Positions 47,601 to 61,338 are shown, numbered from the stretch's first letter. The stretch is DNA of 64,000 nt from Brugia malayi (GCF_000002995.4 NW_025062477.1:1-64000); one strand, 5' to 3'. Made by a program: numbers and translations. Notes: generated by a model from the letters alone, not told the origin.

Positions 47601-50080
47601 TTTGTCTCAGTAGTCTAATTTTATGTACTAGGTTTTAGCTTATTTTCCATCCATCTACTTATGTGGTTTATTTTCATACGTTTTTTGGCTGATTTATTTA
47701 CCTTGCAGGAAATGTAATAAATAAAGTAGCCAGCAATATTAAGCATTATAATGTACAATGTGATGTATAATGTTTGCAGTAGACCTGTCTCAAACAATAA
47801 CGCTAATGCAGTATTACATGCATTACTGCAAACCAACAATATTTTCTTCAATGTGGTTTCATACTTTTGATTGTTAAAATAAATGAATTGTAGCAACTTC
47901 ATGATCAATTTAATACAGCAGTCAAAATATTGAATGAAGCAACGAATGTGGGATGTAAGCCAAGCTTACGTACGTATTCGTTGCTGATGAAAAGTTGTTT
48001 AAAGCAGAGGAACATTAGCAAGGTAAGTCTTTTTGTATGGAACTATTTACTACTTCGGAATTTTGCAGAGTTCGTAATGTTTTGTTTCCCTTATTTTTTA
48101 AAATGTTGGGTCATTTTCTTTGTAGTCTGTCTGCTTAGCGCATCTAGTACATATTCTGGCGGAGCTTGAACAAAGTGAAGCAATTGAAATGTTCGAAAAA
48201 GGTGATGAAGAATTTTTCATTAGTGCAATGGACTTTGCACTTCAGACGAGGAATATTGTAGTTGCGGAAAGAATATTAGCTCTTTATCGTTCACCAAATA
48301 ATCATATTCGTTTACCCGCCTTTCTGGGTGAAGCTGAGTACGTTTTATCCGTTAATTTAATTTTTCATTCATTTTCAAATATTGTCTGCATCTCGAGGTT
48401 TCAAGCAGTCGTTTAATTAAAGTAAATGATGAATTCTTGACTAACTCCTTTTTGGCATGGAGCGTGCAGCAAACAGCAGTGGCTAGATAATATTGAGTAC
48501 CTGTTAGCATTCTCGATAAACGTTTGGAATGACTGTCTTCACAAGAGATAATTGTGTATTAGGTTATGCTTTTTTATCTAATCTTCCAACACATTTTTCC
48601 ATTATTATTTTTCAAGATTTTATGGATTATACCTGCGCATTGTGATTAATCAGTTATCTTTGCAAGAGCTTGAAAAACAATATATGTCATTGGTCCCACG
48701 AGCTGTTCCATTGTCCAGCAATTTGGCGATGATTATGCTTCGAAGACTGCAGGTTTGATAGAATAATCCCGGATTAAAACTATTGCAGACTTTTTAGTTT
48801 TTATCAGACTGCCAAATTATTCTAAATGATCATTGAATTTTTAAATTCTTTCATCCAAAATTTAAAAGAAATTTAGAGTAGAAATTTTCGTTTTTACTTG
48901 CGAAGCATACTGAATCTGGCAATTGCATTCAGACCGAAAGGAATGTACCATGGTTATTCTCTCGCAGATTGATTGAAGATTTTATTACAAGTCGACATAT
49001 TTTACGACCGCATCTAAATCAACAATTGCGCATTTATTTGCTTAATATGGATTTAAAGGTCAGTGTGTGTGTGTGTGTGTGTGTGTTTCATTATAATATT
49101 TATTTAAATTGGCTCATGAACTATGCTTAAGCAATTTTCTTACTGTTTGAATTGTGCAGCTAGATCTGCCAGAAATGTTCTGTAATCACTGAGTTAGTTC
49201 TGAAGGTTTCAGCCTTTAAAATTCGATCTAATTGTTCCTGGAAAAAAATTACATGCTTCAAATTTCAACATCAGGAGCATAGTTTTATTGGAATAACAAA
49301 TGCTATTTTTTAGAAAATGACTATGGAACAGAGAGAAGAGCTCCGCGATTTAGTTATCAAAATTGTTGATATTTTTGTAGAAATAAGCCGGTTTTCGGAA
49401 GTGAAGTATTTGCAAAAGACTCAAAAAAAGTTGGAGTCTGATTTTGTAAGTTTTATTTTCTTGGAAACGATTTAAATTTTAATTCAAACGTTCAAGTTTG
49501 TCTTGAAGTTTAAGTTTTTTTCCTGATGTTTGAATGTTAGCAGCTATCAGAGCACTAGTTTAGGAGAAATTGTGTGTAATAATATCGAAAATCTCCTGCT
49601 TTTAATGGTATCATTTTTATCTATAACAGATAGCAGATATGTCGTTGATGATGATGAAGTTGGATGAGAGAGAACGTGCATGGAAATTCCTAGCTCTGTT
49701 GTTAAATGAAGAAGCGAAGCAAGGTGAAGCTGCAACAGTTAGCAATGAAAGTATGTGTTATTTAAAATTTGTTTTTAACCATTTTTATATTCATTATACC
49801 AAATAAAATTCATTCATGATCCGTTATCCTAATTTTATAATTTTACCGATTTTGATATTCTTCCATTTCAGGATCTCCGAATTGCGAAACTTTGAATTCA
49901 CTAATGCAAGAAGCACTGAATGAAGGCAACTGGTATAATGCAAGCTGTTGTTTACAAATTATGGCACTCTATTCACTGTCAGAAAATTTGAAGTCGGAAG
50001 TGGATCGTATCTGTAAGCATTGCAACATAACGCCGATACAGCGGAAGATTTTAGAAAACTTTGCTGAATTAAGGAATTAG
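44626..50080 (+). CDS. PTCD3: Mitochondrial small-ribosomal PPR protein mS39 (PTCD3)
   Basis: Thirteen exons: 44626-44778, 45555-45689, 45962-46198, 46535-46657, 47168-47293, 47376-47543, 47894-48022, 48126-48337, 48617-48752, 48933-49058, 49314-49445, 49630-49750, 49872-50080. They join to 2,007 nt (668 aa; human PTCD3 is about 690) with all phases agreeing. Order matches PTCD3: a mitochondrial leader (MFRSLNKWQELSTSMSFRNL), RDLYFVAKEIGRRAAQQLAQ matching the 'LLAKKSGENVAKFI' part, then PPR units such as DEEIYSVMIAGLCKYRNAE, DFVPTVEAYYGLITIAKTW and GCKPSLRTYSLLMKSC. The protein is part of the mitochondrial ribosome small subunit and helps translation of mitochondrial mRNAs. The frame has a stop just above the chosen ATG. 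The exon 6 start at 47376 was chosen because only it keeps phase. The gene is divergent from the minus-strand gene at 42567. Confidence 0.92.
49063..49086. repeat. (TG)n microsatellite in PTCD3 intron 10
   Basis: About 12 TG units directly after the donor of exon 10. Confidence 0.9.
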
Positions 50081-51230
50081 GAATGCAGTAAGCGTTGCCA
50101 TAATAGGGTTAAACGTTGTGAAACTTGTGCTAACATACTTTTTTAGTTCCAATAAGTCAGAATGCTCTTTATGTAATTATATACTGGGAATGGCATAACC
50201 GCATTCCCATTCATCTGTAAATCGGATTCCTCAATGAGACTATGATATCAAATGCTAGGAATCTTCATTTAATCGATATGTTGATTGTACTGTTATTAGC
50301 TGGTAATTCTGATAAAATTGTAAATCCAGATGTCAGCCGGATTATAACGATGATAATAATGACAATGATGATAAAATAACTGACGACTACGTTGTTAATA
50401 ATTGTCATTTTACCATATTTCTGATTTTGTTAAGTGTTTATAACACAGTTGCAGACATCTAAAGCGATTTCGTAGAGAACAGCTTGTTCAGTCTGGTTAA
50501 TTTATCTGTTTCATCACTAATTGATGGCACTTGTTATTATATATAAATGTATGATTTGGTGTCCTGGGTGATTGTATCTGGCTAATCATGGTATGAATTT
50601 GAGAAAGAAATCAGTCTAAGCCAATGAGATTTCCAATTTTTTTAATAGTGTAGTTTGTTTTTTTTTTTTTTTTTTTTTGCTCCAAAAGAAAATTTTTCTT
50701 GAGATAACAGATGTCGAAAGCTATTTAATCTTGGTTTTTTTTTTTTTTAAACTCTATCAGATTAAAAAGTATATTGTGGAGTTTTTATTAATTGTAAGAT
50801 TATGAGGTTATTTTTTGTTGTATATTTGCAGTTAATTCAGAAAATGTTTTTATTTTTTTGTAAGATTTTATTTGATACGATCATCATTGACAGCGTCTTG
50901 TACAGTGCTGATTAAGAGAAAATTCTTTCTATATTAATGATACAAAATTGAGAAATATAAATGTTCTACTGCTAAAACCTTGAAAAGGTTCTCTACTACT
51001 CAAAGTTTGAACGAAAAATTACAAAGATCAAAAGTAAAGAATTATTTTGTAAGAAATCATGAAGTGCTTGTGACAGATAGAGAGAAGAATAAAGATCAAA
51101 AGGAACATTGGAAATATGTTTTTGACAGGGCAAATCTAGAAAACTTTTCTCAACAATCATTCTGTATTTATGCATACATTGGATGGGACTCGTTTATTGG
51201 GAGAAATGGAAATGGTTGTTATATATAGGA
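50081..51230. other. PTCD3 3' flank
   Basis: Probably 3' UTR and intergenic DNA, with long T-runs at about 50658-50678 and 50736-50748. The plus-strand ORF 50980-51228 has no acceptor context and low-complexity K/E-rich content. Confidence 0.5.
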
Positions 51231-51609
51231 TTATAAAGGCTTTCTTAAACGGTTAACAGGAATAGGATTTGCTGTGAATTCAGGAATAGCTGTATGAATT
51301 CCTGTTTTTGCAGATAAGTAAGTAACTGTTGTGCGTAGAGGATTTGGATTTCCATAGGTAAATTGGCTGTTAGTGTAAGAAACTGTTCTGTTCAACTTTG
51401 TCGCTAATTCTATCCTTTCATCACTTCTCCACATTTGTATTTTAAAGCTGGTACCTTTCCGTTTGATGATATTAGACAATAGCTGCTTAAAACGCACTAC
51501 TTCTACTTATATCTGCATATATGCTAAATTACCGTAACCGTTTTGTGCTTTCGGAAACGGAGTCGAGAGAGTGGTATAAGTTGAGTTATGCAGAAATTTT
51601 GCTATCATA
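51231..51609 (-). CDS. Doubtful small protein, two minus-strand segments
   Basis: The minus strand has an ATG at about 51609 reading MIAKFLHNSTYTTLSTPFPK and QNGYG, and then 51497-51231 reading WRSDERIELATKLNRTVSYT, QFTYGNPNPLRTTVTYLSAK and PVNRLRKPL before the stop. The two share an unusual T/N/P/Y-rich style. Only very short introns (30-50 bp) would link them and the phases fit poorly. It may be a small unrecognised gene converging on PTCD3, or chance. Confidence 0.28.
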
Positions 51610-54600
51610 ACAATTATTAACAGCATTACTTGAAGCATTCAGTGTAATGAATCTCCTAATGCGGATTTTTTTCTAGTTTTTTATGTGCAAGCATTACGAT
51701 TCCGAATGTAGTACCACAGTGTCAATCGTTTAGTCATCCATTTTCATTCAGTAATTAATTAGGCTCTCAGGGAAACGGTTCGTTTATTAAAAATACAAGG
51801 CTATTACAATGTTGAAGAAAGATTGTCCTTTTCATCCGTTAAAATTGCTTTGAAAGATGGGATTTATTGTGAAAGGGTCATCAAAGAAAGACTTCTCCTT
51901 TGTTGTCAACGCAGAGGTACTCAGCAAGGTTACTTATGATATTTCATCCTGAAATTCTGGTCTGTCGTCGGCAAACATCAAGACTTGACAGATGAGATGA
52001 AGCATTTCGATCTTTTCCAGCAGTGCTGATTAAGTGTTAAATGCTCCAATTGACTTTGTTGTCACTTCTTGGCCATATATTCTGAAGTGTTGAATGAATG
52101 CACATATAGAATTAGTACTGGGGGACAGTGGTCACTTCAAATATGCGAGTTGTCCACCTCCTAACTTCTGTATATTGTAGTAGGCAGGTGTTGAAAACTG
52201 ATGACACTGCTTCAGAGAGGAGAACATTTCTGTCAACTGTCTTTTTCAGGGTCAAAGTTATGGATCTAATGGAGAAGCTAGCACACTAAACTAGGAAGAA
52301 GAGTTTCTACTTTAATTAGTTTCATTTTAATCTGCTCTTACGAATAAACGAATCATCTAAAAAAGCTATTTCTCCTTTCTTTAGCTCAATTATTTCAGCA
52401 ACAATCCATTATTTATTATTGTGGCTTCTATTACTGACATTTGTAATATAGTTGGCCATGTCAAATATCATTTTACATTACGGTATGCTGTATACACCCT
52501 TCGAGATACTGTAATGTGTTCCGGTTACTGTAGCAAGGTTCATTTCCTCTTTTCTTTTAGCATCGTTTTCATCCATATGAGAAGGTAAGCTTTATTGAAG
52601 TGAGGGAATAAAGCATGAAATAGGTATAGAGTACGGCTTGCTTTATGCATCAATGAGAACATTTTGGACCAATGAATCACTCACAAATGCTTATTCTCGT
52701 GAATCTCAGACGATTGCTGAAGTTTGTATTTGATGAGAGATTTTATTGTATTAGCATGCATAATGCTTCAGTAAAATCAGTAGTAATTAATGGTGTGGCA
52801 TCAGTGATTCTGTTCTTAGTTTTCATCTTTTTTAATGATTATATTTGTTGTTATCTTGCTACTGTACTGCTTCATATGATCACACTTTTTGGAAATGGTT
52901 AAAAACATCTTACAGCTGCTCACTGGTCGAATGGAAATTTTCACTAATTTATTCGGAATGCAGCATATTTCTTGAAATGCGAGTAAAATGACACTTAGCA
53001 TGGAAACATAATTTAAATTCAACGGACAAATGATATTCTGAAATGAATGGATGGCAGTATGAGATGGGAGTGGTCATTTATGAAAATGCAGCAACAGCAG
53101 CTATTCATAAAGAGCAGTCAATTGGAAACTCACTTTTCTTCAGCATTGGCTTTCTAAAACTTTTCCTATACTCAAAAAAACGAAGGCAATAATTCAGCAG
53201 GCAGAATTTCAAGAATTCAAGAATTGCTTGTCTTTCTATAAATTCCTATTTCCATACCATTTGATATATTTACACTATATAGTAGTAGTAATAGTAGTAG
53301 TATTTGTAGTAATTAAACAGGGTAAATAGTTTCATAGCAAATACTCATTCATTTATGCTGTAATTTCAAATTTTCTTCAGTGCTGACATGTGGTGTGCTG
53401 CTGGTGATTTCTGCAGTCGTCATCTTATCTTACAGTCGGCAGAAATTGGTATTTCAAAATTTCGGAATAAAACGATTGTGAAATTGAATATTAGAATCTA
53501 TTGGTTTTTTTTTTTTTACTAATCGTTGCCAATTTTATAATAACAGCTGTCATAATTGTAAATTCTAGATAAATATTTTGTTACATAGTTCGAAATGATT
53601 AATCCAACAATCTTTTTTATCCGTAATCCAGTATTCCTTTCCCAAAAACTGGAAGTGAATGAATGATATATGTTTAGCATGATGTACATTACCGTTTCCG
53701 TAAATTTTAATCTAGAAAAAGTGTCGTGAAGTGAAAATCATTTGAAATTTGAAACAAAGCCGGATTTATTTCCATTCCGACTTGTCGAGCTATCTGAGGT
53801 ATCATAGAACGCAAGAAATATGTTTAAAGAAACTTATCAAGTTACCCGAGGAATAATAGAACAAAAAAAAAAAAAAATGTTCAGTCTCGAAGACTGCTTG
53901 GACTTCATTCTTAGCAACGATATTTCACCGAATTCAGTTATTATGTTTTCAGGACTGTTTACCTGGTCTACTTTGTTGCCTTTGTTCCATTTTGACATAC
54001 CACAATTATGTGGGTAGCAAATTTGCAGGTGGGTAATAAATCCAGCAACTCTTGCCCTGGTTATCGACACAATGACTTTCTAAGGAAATCTGAATGCCTG
54101 CCTGCTTCTTCAGATTTCATTCCAGTCAGTGATTAACTCTTTTTTTTTTTTTTCATTCTAACATTGCTCCCAACTCCCAACCGTTTGTCTAAATTTTTTT
54201 TCTGACAATAAATTCGACGATGATTTTTACATATCACCTAGAGTTGATTTCTCTTGATTTTATCATAGAGTGATTATGTACGATTGAAAGAGATCTCGAA
54301 ATCTATGATTGTTCAATTCGATCAATCGAAAGAACAGCAATAAAGCAAACATTTAACTATGACGTAATTATTTTATCCTTGGCCACTATACTGATCTTTG
54401 TATGTGACACCTAAAGTGATCAGAGGTCATTCCTTGCTGATAAGCTAAAGGTGTCACTTGTCACATTTCAGTGCCGAACGACCTTCGCATGTTGCTACTA
54501 CTTAAATGTATATACGTTCTCTCCGTTCGTTTGCAGCGCCATTCATTTTCATTCACAATGTCACTTCTCAAAAATGCATTTATTCTTCTTTAGCACTTCA

Positions 54601-55964
54601 TTTTGTTGCACTGTTATTGACATTCTCTTCTAAGCTTCCTTCATTGTTTGTGTAAAGTTTCCAACAAAGTTAATAACCCAATGTGGGTATTTTTGCCAAA
54701 GAAACCTGTTAAATGGGTAGGATTAAAACTCGAACTTAAAGTGACAATCAGTTTCAAATTTTTTAGTTTTAAGATTATGTTTTGTTCAGTTTAAAACTGC
54801 TATTTTCCAAAAAGCAATCATGTCAATGCAACGCTCGAACGGCACAACAGCGCATTGCAGTGGATTTATCGCTTTTCTTCCGATTCTTTCTCATCTTCTT
54901 TCGGATTTCAAATTCGATTGAGGCGAGTTCTGATTGTTGTCATTTTTCATCTCTGCCCGTCCTCTCTTGTTGATTTATCAATCAATCAATCAATCCATCA
55001 CCGTTTCAGTAAAATTCATTAAAGTTTATTATATCTTTTTTTCATTTTGTAATAACCGAAGTTTTGTTTCTTTTTAAAGTTTGAGAATTTTCAATTACTT
55101 TCAATTTCTTCTCGAGTCAGAAGATGTATTTCCACTGTTTCTTTCTTTAAAAGTTCTACCTAGCCTAAAATATCCGAATTCTGTCGAGAACCTTACTTTT
55201 GGTATAGAATGAAATGGCAACAGTTCTCAGTTTTTTCTGATTGAAACAAAGATCAAGAGGGTTATTTATGCCTCTTTCATTCTTTTCTTCTTTAATATCA
55301 AATTTGGGTAATTAAATCTTTATTCTAATGAAATAATTAATAGAAGAGGAACTCAGCAATTAGAATTTCAATGAGACAACGTGTGTGTGTGTGTGTGTGA
55401 CATGAGACAAATCATTTAATATTCAAACTGACATGAGATTCAGTCGAGAATTCACTTCTTTGATGCCGATTTAAGGAAGGAAATAAGTTTGGAGTAAAAG
55501 ATAAAAGATCGACAATTTCATCACAATTTCTAAGAGGGTGCAGAACAGTGATAACATATATTTCCCTGAAATATGAATTGGGGAAACATTTAAATTCCAA
55601 GGCATACTGCCAAACACACACAAAATTAGTTTATTTTACCAGTTCAATAAAGTGTGATAAAAATAGAAGTGTTGTGATAAGGAGATAAGAATATTCTCAA
55701 TGTTATCAGTGTTTGATGAAGTGAATAACAACAATGCTATCACAACAATCTTGCTGAATGTCAATAAAGAGGTAGGAACAACGATGATTGATTGTAATTG
55801 TGAATTAATAACAGATGAGTAATATTAGCTTGTAAATTAGTGAAATTTGAATTTACTTCAAACCTATCTTTGATGAGCAAACAAATTTGCTTTTTTATAA
55901 GTAAAATAAACCCACGTAAAATATAAATTTAAATAAGCCTTCTGTTTCTATTATATTATACTAT
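51610..55964. other. AT-rich intergenic DNA
   Basis: No gene recognised. At 53379, after a good acceptor (TTTTCTTCAG), one plus frame reads LTCGVLLVISAVVILSYSRQ, a membrane-segment-like stretch, then stops; no upstream exon was found. A (GT)n run lies at 55381-55398. Confidence 0.5.
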
Positions 55965-55975
55965 GTTTTCTTCAG
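55965..55975 (+). promoter_or_regulatory. Likely SL trans-splice acceptor of the PLA2-like gene
   Basis: GTTTTCTTCAG is a strong nematode acceptor 18 nt upstream of the PLA2-like start codon, with an AT-rich sequence before it and no upstream exon found. This is the usual layout of a trans-spliced mRNA. It could instead be a normal acceptor of an internal exon, because the frame stays open back to it. Confidence 0.5.
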
Positions 55976-55993
55976 GTTGATGCATTTAAAAAT

Positions 55994-57035
55994 ATGTATC
56001 ACATATTTAAAATCTTTCTACTGTTAATTACCGCACATCATTCATGGACATCTAAGTACTACTGCGGTCCTTCTGATAATGCATTTTATCGGTTCCTATC
56101 CCAACTACTCACCATACCGTGCGAACAGCATCGCAGTTAGTATCAATGCATCAATTTTAATTAAGTAAATTAATCAATTTCCATTTCAGTCATTTAATTA
56201 GTTTAACTCAAATATTATTTAGCCACTGAAAAGGATTTGATGGTTCTAGCTTCGGCCTGTACTACTAATTATGACAGTTTGCTGGAAGCAAAGAGGGACA
56301 ACTAAAATGTTGAAAAGTAGACGAAGTGCCGGAAGGAGTTCAGAAGAGATAAGCAGTGATTACTAGTAGTAGTGGGTGGTTGGTTGATGATAGCTTAAGA
56401 AAAGTTTGAATATACCTAGGACCACTTTTCCGGGAGAAAAGATAATTTTGAAGTACCGCTTTTTGTAGCATCATTTTATTTCAGTTGTCAATTTCACTTT
56501 GTTTTCAGTAAATTCCTGTTGCTTAAAGCATGATCAGTGTTATGACGATTGCAGCGTCACACAGCTCGCTTGCGACACCTTATTCTGCGACTGCTTAAAA
56601 AATATCCAAACTAATTTTTATTGTAGGTCAGTGAGCTAATGAAGCATTACAGAATCAGTGAGAAAAAAAACTGACAACTACGTCACGAAATGACTCATAG
56701 CTACTAGTAATTAATCCAAGTTTTATTTATACTCTCCTCGAAAACACTTCTGCGGCGTCTCATTCGTTTGGGAGAATTCTGTGTTCCGTTCGTGATCACT
56801 CCATTCTTCAAATCACTCTCTCTAATTATCGTCTAAATTAGTTCAACACTCAGTTAAAGCAAATCTCTGAATAATCTTTAAAAGTTTTTAACTGTAATTT
56901 CTATTTTACAGGAGAATAATACAACCAATACATTGCAATTTCCCTCAATGGTTCGGCAAATCCTACAAATGCAACTCACGGAGAGAAAGATGTACTCTCG
57001 AAGATGAAAGTGAAGACAAGAACAGAACTCAGTAG
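55994..57035 (+). CDS. Secreted phospholipase A2-like protein
   Basis: Exons 55994-56135, 56509-56626 and 56912-57035 join to 384 nt (127 aa) with phases 1 and 2 matching; introns have GTTAGT/TTTTCAG and GTCAGT/TTTTACAG ends. The protein starts with a signal peptide (MYHIFKIFLLLITAHHS). Exon 2 holds the PLA2 histidine motif SCCLKHDQCYDDC (CC-x2-H-x2-C with the His-Asp pair) and CDTLFCDCL, where the second catalytic aspartate normally lies. Family enzymes release fatty acid from the sn-2 position of phospholipids outside the cell. The usual calcium loop (YGCYCGxGG) is not seen: the region reads YYCGPSDNAFYRF, as in nematode PLA2-like proteins, so activity is uncertain. The cysteine-rich tail has IHCNFPQWFGKSYKCNSRRE. 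An out-of-frame ATG lies 14 nt upstream. Confidence 0.85.
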
Positions 57036-58758
57036 ACATTTTCAGCCGTTTTCCTGTGAGTCCAGTCCACTACTGGGCACAATTCTGAACTGAACATGCA
57101 TCTTTTGATCTTTTGGTCACCCTTTCTGCAACTTTTTGAATTATGCCATATTATTTGCAAAGTTTAAATTAATACTTTTTACTGTGAACATTTCCTCAAA
57201 GAAATTTTCATTGAAACGGAGAAAATGGACAACAGCTGGGGCAGTTACTGGTTTACTTGCAACATGCATATCAGAAAATGTTTGACATTCAGATTTTAGA
57301 CTGAATCCGACACTCATTTCAGTGTTTCCTTCTTTTCTTATTAGATATGATAGTATGGAACTATCTCAACTGCCTTATGAAGCGTTGAATAGTCCATGCA
57401 GTGTCTTTTCGTCGTCATTATGTAATTTGCATATAGTACGTCAAATAATCATGTTTACGTACTACTATACGTTGATGAATTTTCCACTTTTCAGCGACAG
57501 TTTCCAGTTTACTCTCAGTTCATCTTTTATCATTGTCATTTGAAAACACTTCGAGTTAAAGTATTACAACCTTACCTGTTTTAGCTAATAAACGGTATGA
57601 ATTATTAATTTTTATTAAGCTTAATTGCAAAATTATTGAATTTTAATTACTTGAAAAGATACGAATCGGTGAATTCACTACTGTAAACGTGAAAGCTTCA
57701 TTCTTTTCAACCGGAATTCACAGTGTGTTCAGAAGATGAGAACTGGAAGTTTTGCTAAATAAATCGCAAGACAGCTTCTTTATGACTGACGTTCATTTCA
57801 TGTCTTGACATTTCTATTGCTTATAAATTCGATCATCTGCTTCGAAATTCCTTACTTCATCAAACTTTTCTCGCGTTTCCGTGAGAAGAATTCGCGGTTG
57901 GATTTGTTCTAACTTTGTTGCACTCTCTGCATGGCAAGTAAGTGAGAATAAACTTTAATTTTCTCGCCAGCTCTACTAATATCTTAGCTACGATACTAAG
58001 CCGAGATACTGCAGCGTGTGTTCATTTCATTGAGGACAGGTGAATGAAGTGGGACAGGTAAGTGAAGTAGGACAGGTGAGTGAAGTATTTAGCAGAGAGG
58101 AGCTGTTGTTGTTGTTGTAGGAGGAACTCAACAGCAGTGTCGCATGTGTTGCATGTGTCGCATGTCACATATGCATCTATCGGCTTCTTTGATGGCTGAA
58201 TGAATTTGTTTATTCTCTTCCGTTCCTCGCAGTATTTAGTTGTTGTTGCAATCAATCAATTTTTACTGCACTCATTAGTAAACATGACATTGAGGGGAAA
58301 CTATCAAGAAATGAAATAGTCGAATTCCCGAGAAGGAGATGCACCTTCCCACCAAACTTTGCTTTTTTCCTGCTTTCCATTTATGATTTCCCTTGGTTGT
58401 CGTCGTCATTTTCATCTCAAATGCTATTTTGCAAATTAATTATTTAATGTAAAGCATTGTTAAATTTCTTTGCTTTACATTTCTGCATGTAAGACTATAG
58501 CAGTAAAATTTGTGGAAAAATACCACACTTTAGCGTTATCGTTGACATTCCGTAGTTCTCATTACATAAATTACAATAGCATTCTGTGAGTTATCACAAG
58601 TCGATTTGGTTATGTGATGAAATTTGAATTGTCGTGAAATGTATTTCTCAACATTTAAATAGCAAACTATTCCACTGACTGCATAAGCACTGTTATGATA
58701 GATCACTCAACAGAACATACTCTCTTTATTTGTATCCGTCATTTCCTGTTAAAGTAAT
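57036..58758. other. AT-rich intergenic DNA downstream of PLA2-like gene
   Basis: No gene recognised. An imperfect AGGTGAGTGAAGT/AGGTAAGTGAAGT repeat is at about 58036-58085, with a TTGTTG run at 58104-58118. Confidence 0.5.
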
Positions 58759-59088
58759 TTGACTAACTTTAAAGCATTTCAAAAAAATCTGGCAATTAGC
58801 ATTCACAATTTTCTTCACATCACTTCAAAAGTTACTGTTACTATGCAGTCTCGTTTGTTTATTGCTATCGTTTTATTTACTTGTACATTATTTCTTCATT
58901 CATTATGCTTGTGCAAATCATTTAAATATTTGTTATGTGATTTTAGTTTATTATTTCGAGACAAACAGAGGACTGAGGGGGCTGTTATATGCAATGAACT
59001 AAGCTTTCATATCATCCATCATCCATTGCTTATTTACCCACATATCTTCTTTCTTTCCTTAATTCTTTTTCATCCATTCACTTACTAA
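58759..59088 (+). CDS. Doubtful ORF with signal-peptide-like start
   Basis: The frame is open for 109 codons. An internal ATG at 58843 begins MQSRLFIAIVLFTCTLFLHS, a plausible signal peptide, followed by CLCKSFKYLLCDFSLLFRDK. The C-terminal part is histidine/leucine/phenylalanine-rich and does not look coding, so at most the first 50 residues could be a first exon. No family recognised. Confidence 0.2.
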   Translation: MTNFKAFQKNLAISIHNFLHITSKVTVTMQSRLFIAIVLFTCTLFLHSLCLCKSFKYLLCDFSLLFRDKQRTEGAVICNELSFHIIHHPLLIYPHIFFLSLILFHPFTY

Positions 59089-61338
59089 TGAAGCACTAAT
59101 TAACCAATTTACTCGAAAATCCATTATGCAGAAGTGCACAAATGAGCACTGAGAAAATTGTGTCATTGACAAATAACTAATTACAGAGTACTGCGAGTTG
59201 CAGTGGTCTCGAAGGAAGGAATTTCCTCGGGTAGCGACTTTCTACCCTGCCCAGGCTGTTGCAAGAGCGCAAGTGCGATTGAGTAATTATCTCACTGCAT
59301 GCAATCTATTTCGATTAATTTTCCTCTTCCTATTCCATTTGCTTTTATCGTCCTCCTTACCTGTCTTACTTATTCATTTTCCTTCCCTGTTTACTCTGCT
59401 CACTCACGGTCGAGGCGCTGAGCGGAAATGTCTGTCACTAGTTGCGGTTATCTTAGTGAAGGACATCTGCTGTCCTACTGTGCTTGTTTCGCGAGAAAGT
59501 GAGCGTGGAATTTCGTCCTAAGTATGTTCCACTACCTACTAGGATTTGTAAATCACTAGGTTTCAGTACCGCCACTCGTTACGACCAAAGACGACGCTTC
59601 ATGCTTGCTCGCTTCATCACAGTTCTTTCACTGCTCTTTTATCACATCTTTCGCAAAAAGAATTTCCGTCTAGAAACAATCGTATTCACTACTAAAAGCT
59701 CCAAGAAACCTGTGCAGTTCATGCGATACTGTTCTATTTTAAAATAAAATCACCTTTAACCTTCACTATGTAAAGACTAAAATACAACTTTGTGCAAGAA
59801 ACTATGTGATTCTATGTGAAACTATGCATTTGTTTGTTCTTATTGATATGAATGATTAACCATCCTTAATGGCTGTATGATATCGTGAAATAGTATCTGA
59901 CTTGAAAAGATTATCATCGGTCGTAGTTATTGAATAGTATTAGAAAGTTTCAGCAAATAGTGCGAAAACATGAGTGTTACATTGCCATCCAGAAAACCTC
60001 AGTAAATATAATAACTCCTTGCATAATAAGCATTAAGACACATCATTTACAATACCGTAGAGGAGGTCAGGTTAGCTAAACAAAGTGCTGTTAACCCTGT
60101 CAAATTCTAATATAATTTGCAGTTTATAGGAAACCGACAAAAAAAGCAAAAGGGTCAAGTAAACAAAGAGTTGATAATTGTAAATAATACAGTCAACACG
60201 TATTCTTTGTTAACAAACATGACGAAAATAAATATTAGATAAATAACTTCTTATGTTACATTTGCTCAAGAAATGCTCAACATATTATAATTCGGTTTTT
60301 TCTAACGGATGACATGAATATGTAACATTTGATGGGCATAAATTTACGTAAATATCTGGTTTTATTCGTAAAGTATCAAAAGCTTTTGAAATGTGATCAA
60401 TCTTCCAAAGCACAGATTGTTTATTGACACGAATTCGTTACTGCTTAATTCCTTATTAAACAAAAAACAGTGAAGTTTTAGGTCCTCATGCAATCTGCTT
60501 ATTTTCTCCAATTTTTTCAGCAATAAATTCACGATGCTACAATATATTCTGCACATAAAACCAAATTTTATGGATATCCAATAGTTATGACTTTTTCCCT
60601 GAAAAGCTAATTGAGATTTTGATTTGACATTGAATTTTCTACTCGACACCATTAATTTTTTCACACTTCTTTCAATCAGGAAAAAACAAGTCAGCCACAT
60701 CTATTTGTTTGGTCTTGAAATGAAATGAAATTAAAATAGTTAGGTTATAAAAGAAATTTTTCAGTTCCATTCAATCAAGTTTACAGTTTGTCATATCTCA
60801 TTTTATGGATTGCTTTAATTTCTTTTCTTCCTTATCTTCATGAAAATATTCTATTTTAAAAAACCCTAGCAAATTACTTGGAAACAGGACTTGTTGTCAC
60901 TAAGAATGACTTCATCCGCTCATGCATTTGTCTTCCCAAAATAAGTTAGAAATCATTTGATGGCATTTGCTGATGTCCCTTTCTCTTCTTCTCTCATTTC
61001 CTGTCACATTCCTCTTCTTTGTCTCCTCTTCAATCGAGACAGAACTGACTGTTCCAAAGAACTCAAAACATTTCAGTATTATTTCTTTCCCAAAAAAATC
61101 TGCAAAATGTATAAGCTACGTAAATCTCAATTATTTCAACGGTTTTTCGCCATTTCTTACTATGTTCTCGTTGTACATGTAATGAAATGATGAAATATTG
61201 ACTGAAATATTGATCATCGATTCGGTGCCATCGGAAATGTTAAAGTCGCCTAATAATTGATGACGGTAAATTAGCTGCGATAGAGGTGGTGGTGGTTAGA
61301 GTGCAATTAAAATAAATTATAACATAGAGTGAAGTAAA

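Noticed and set aside
60362..60700. 112-codon minus-strand ORF
   Set aside because: Long for AT-rich DNA but without splice context, motif or family; treated as chance.
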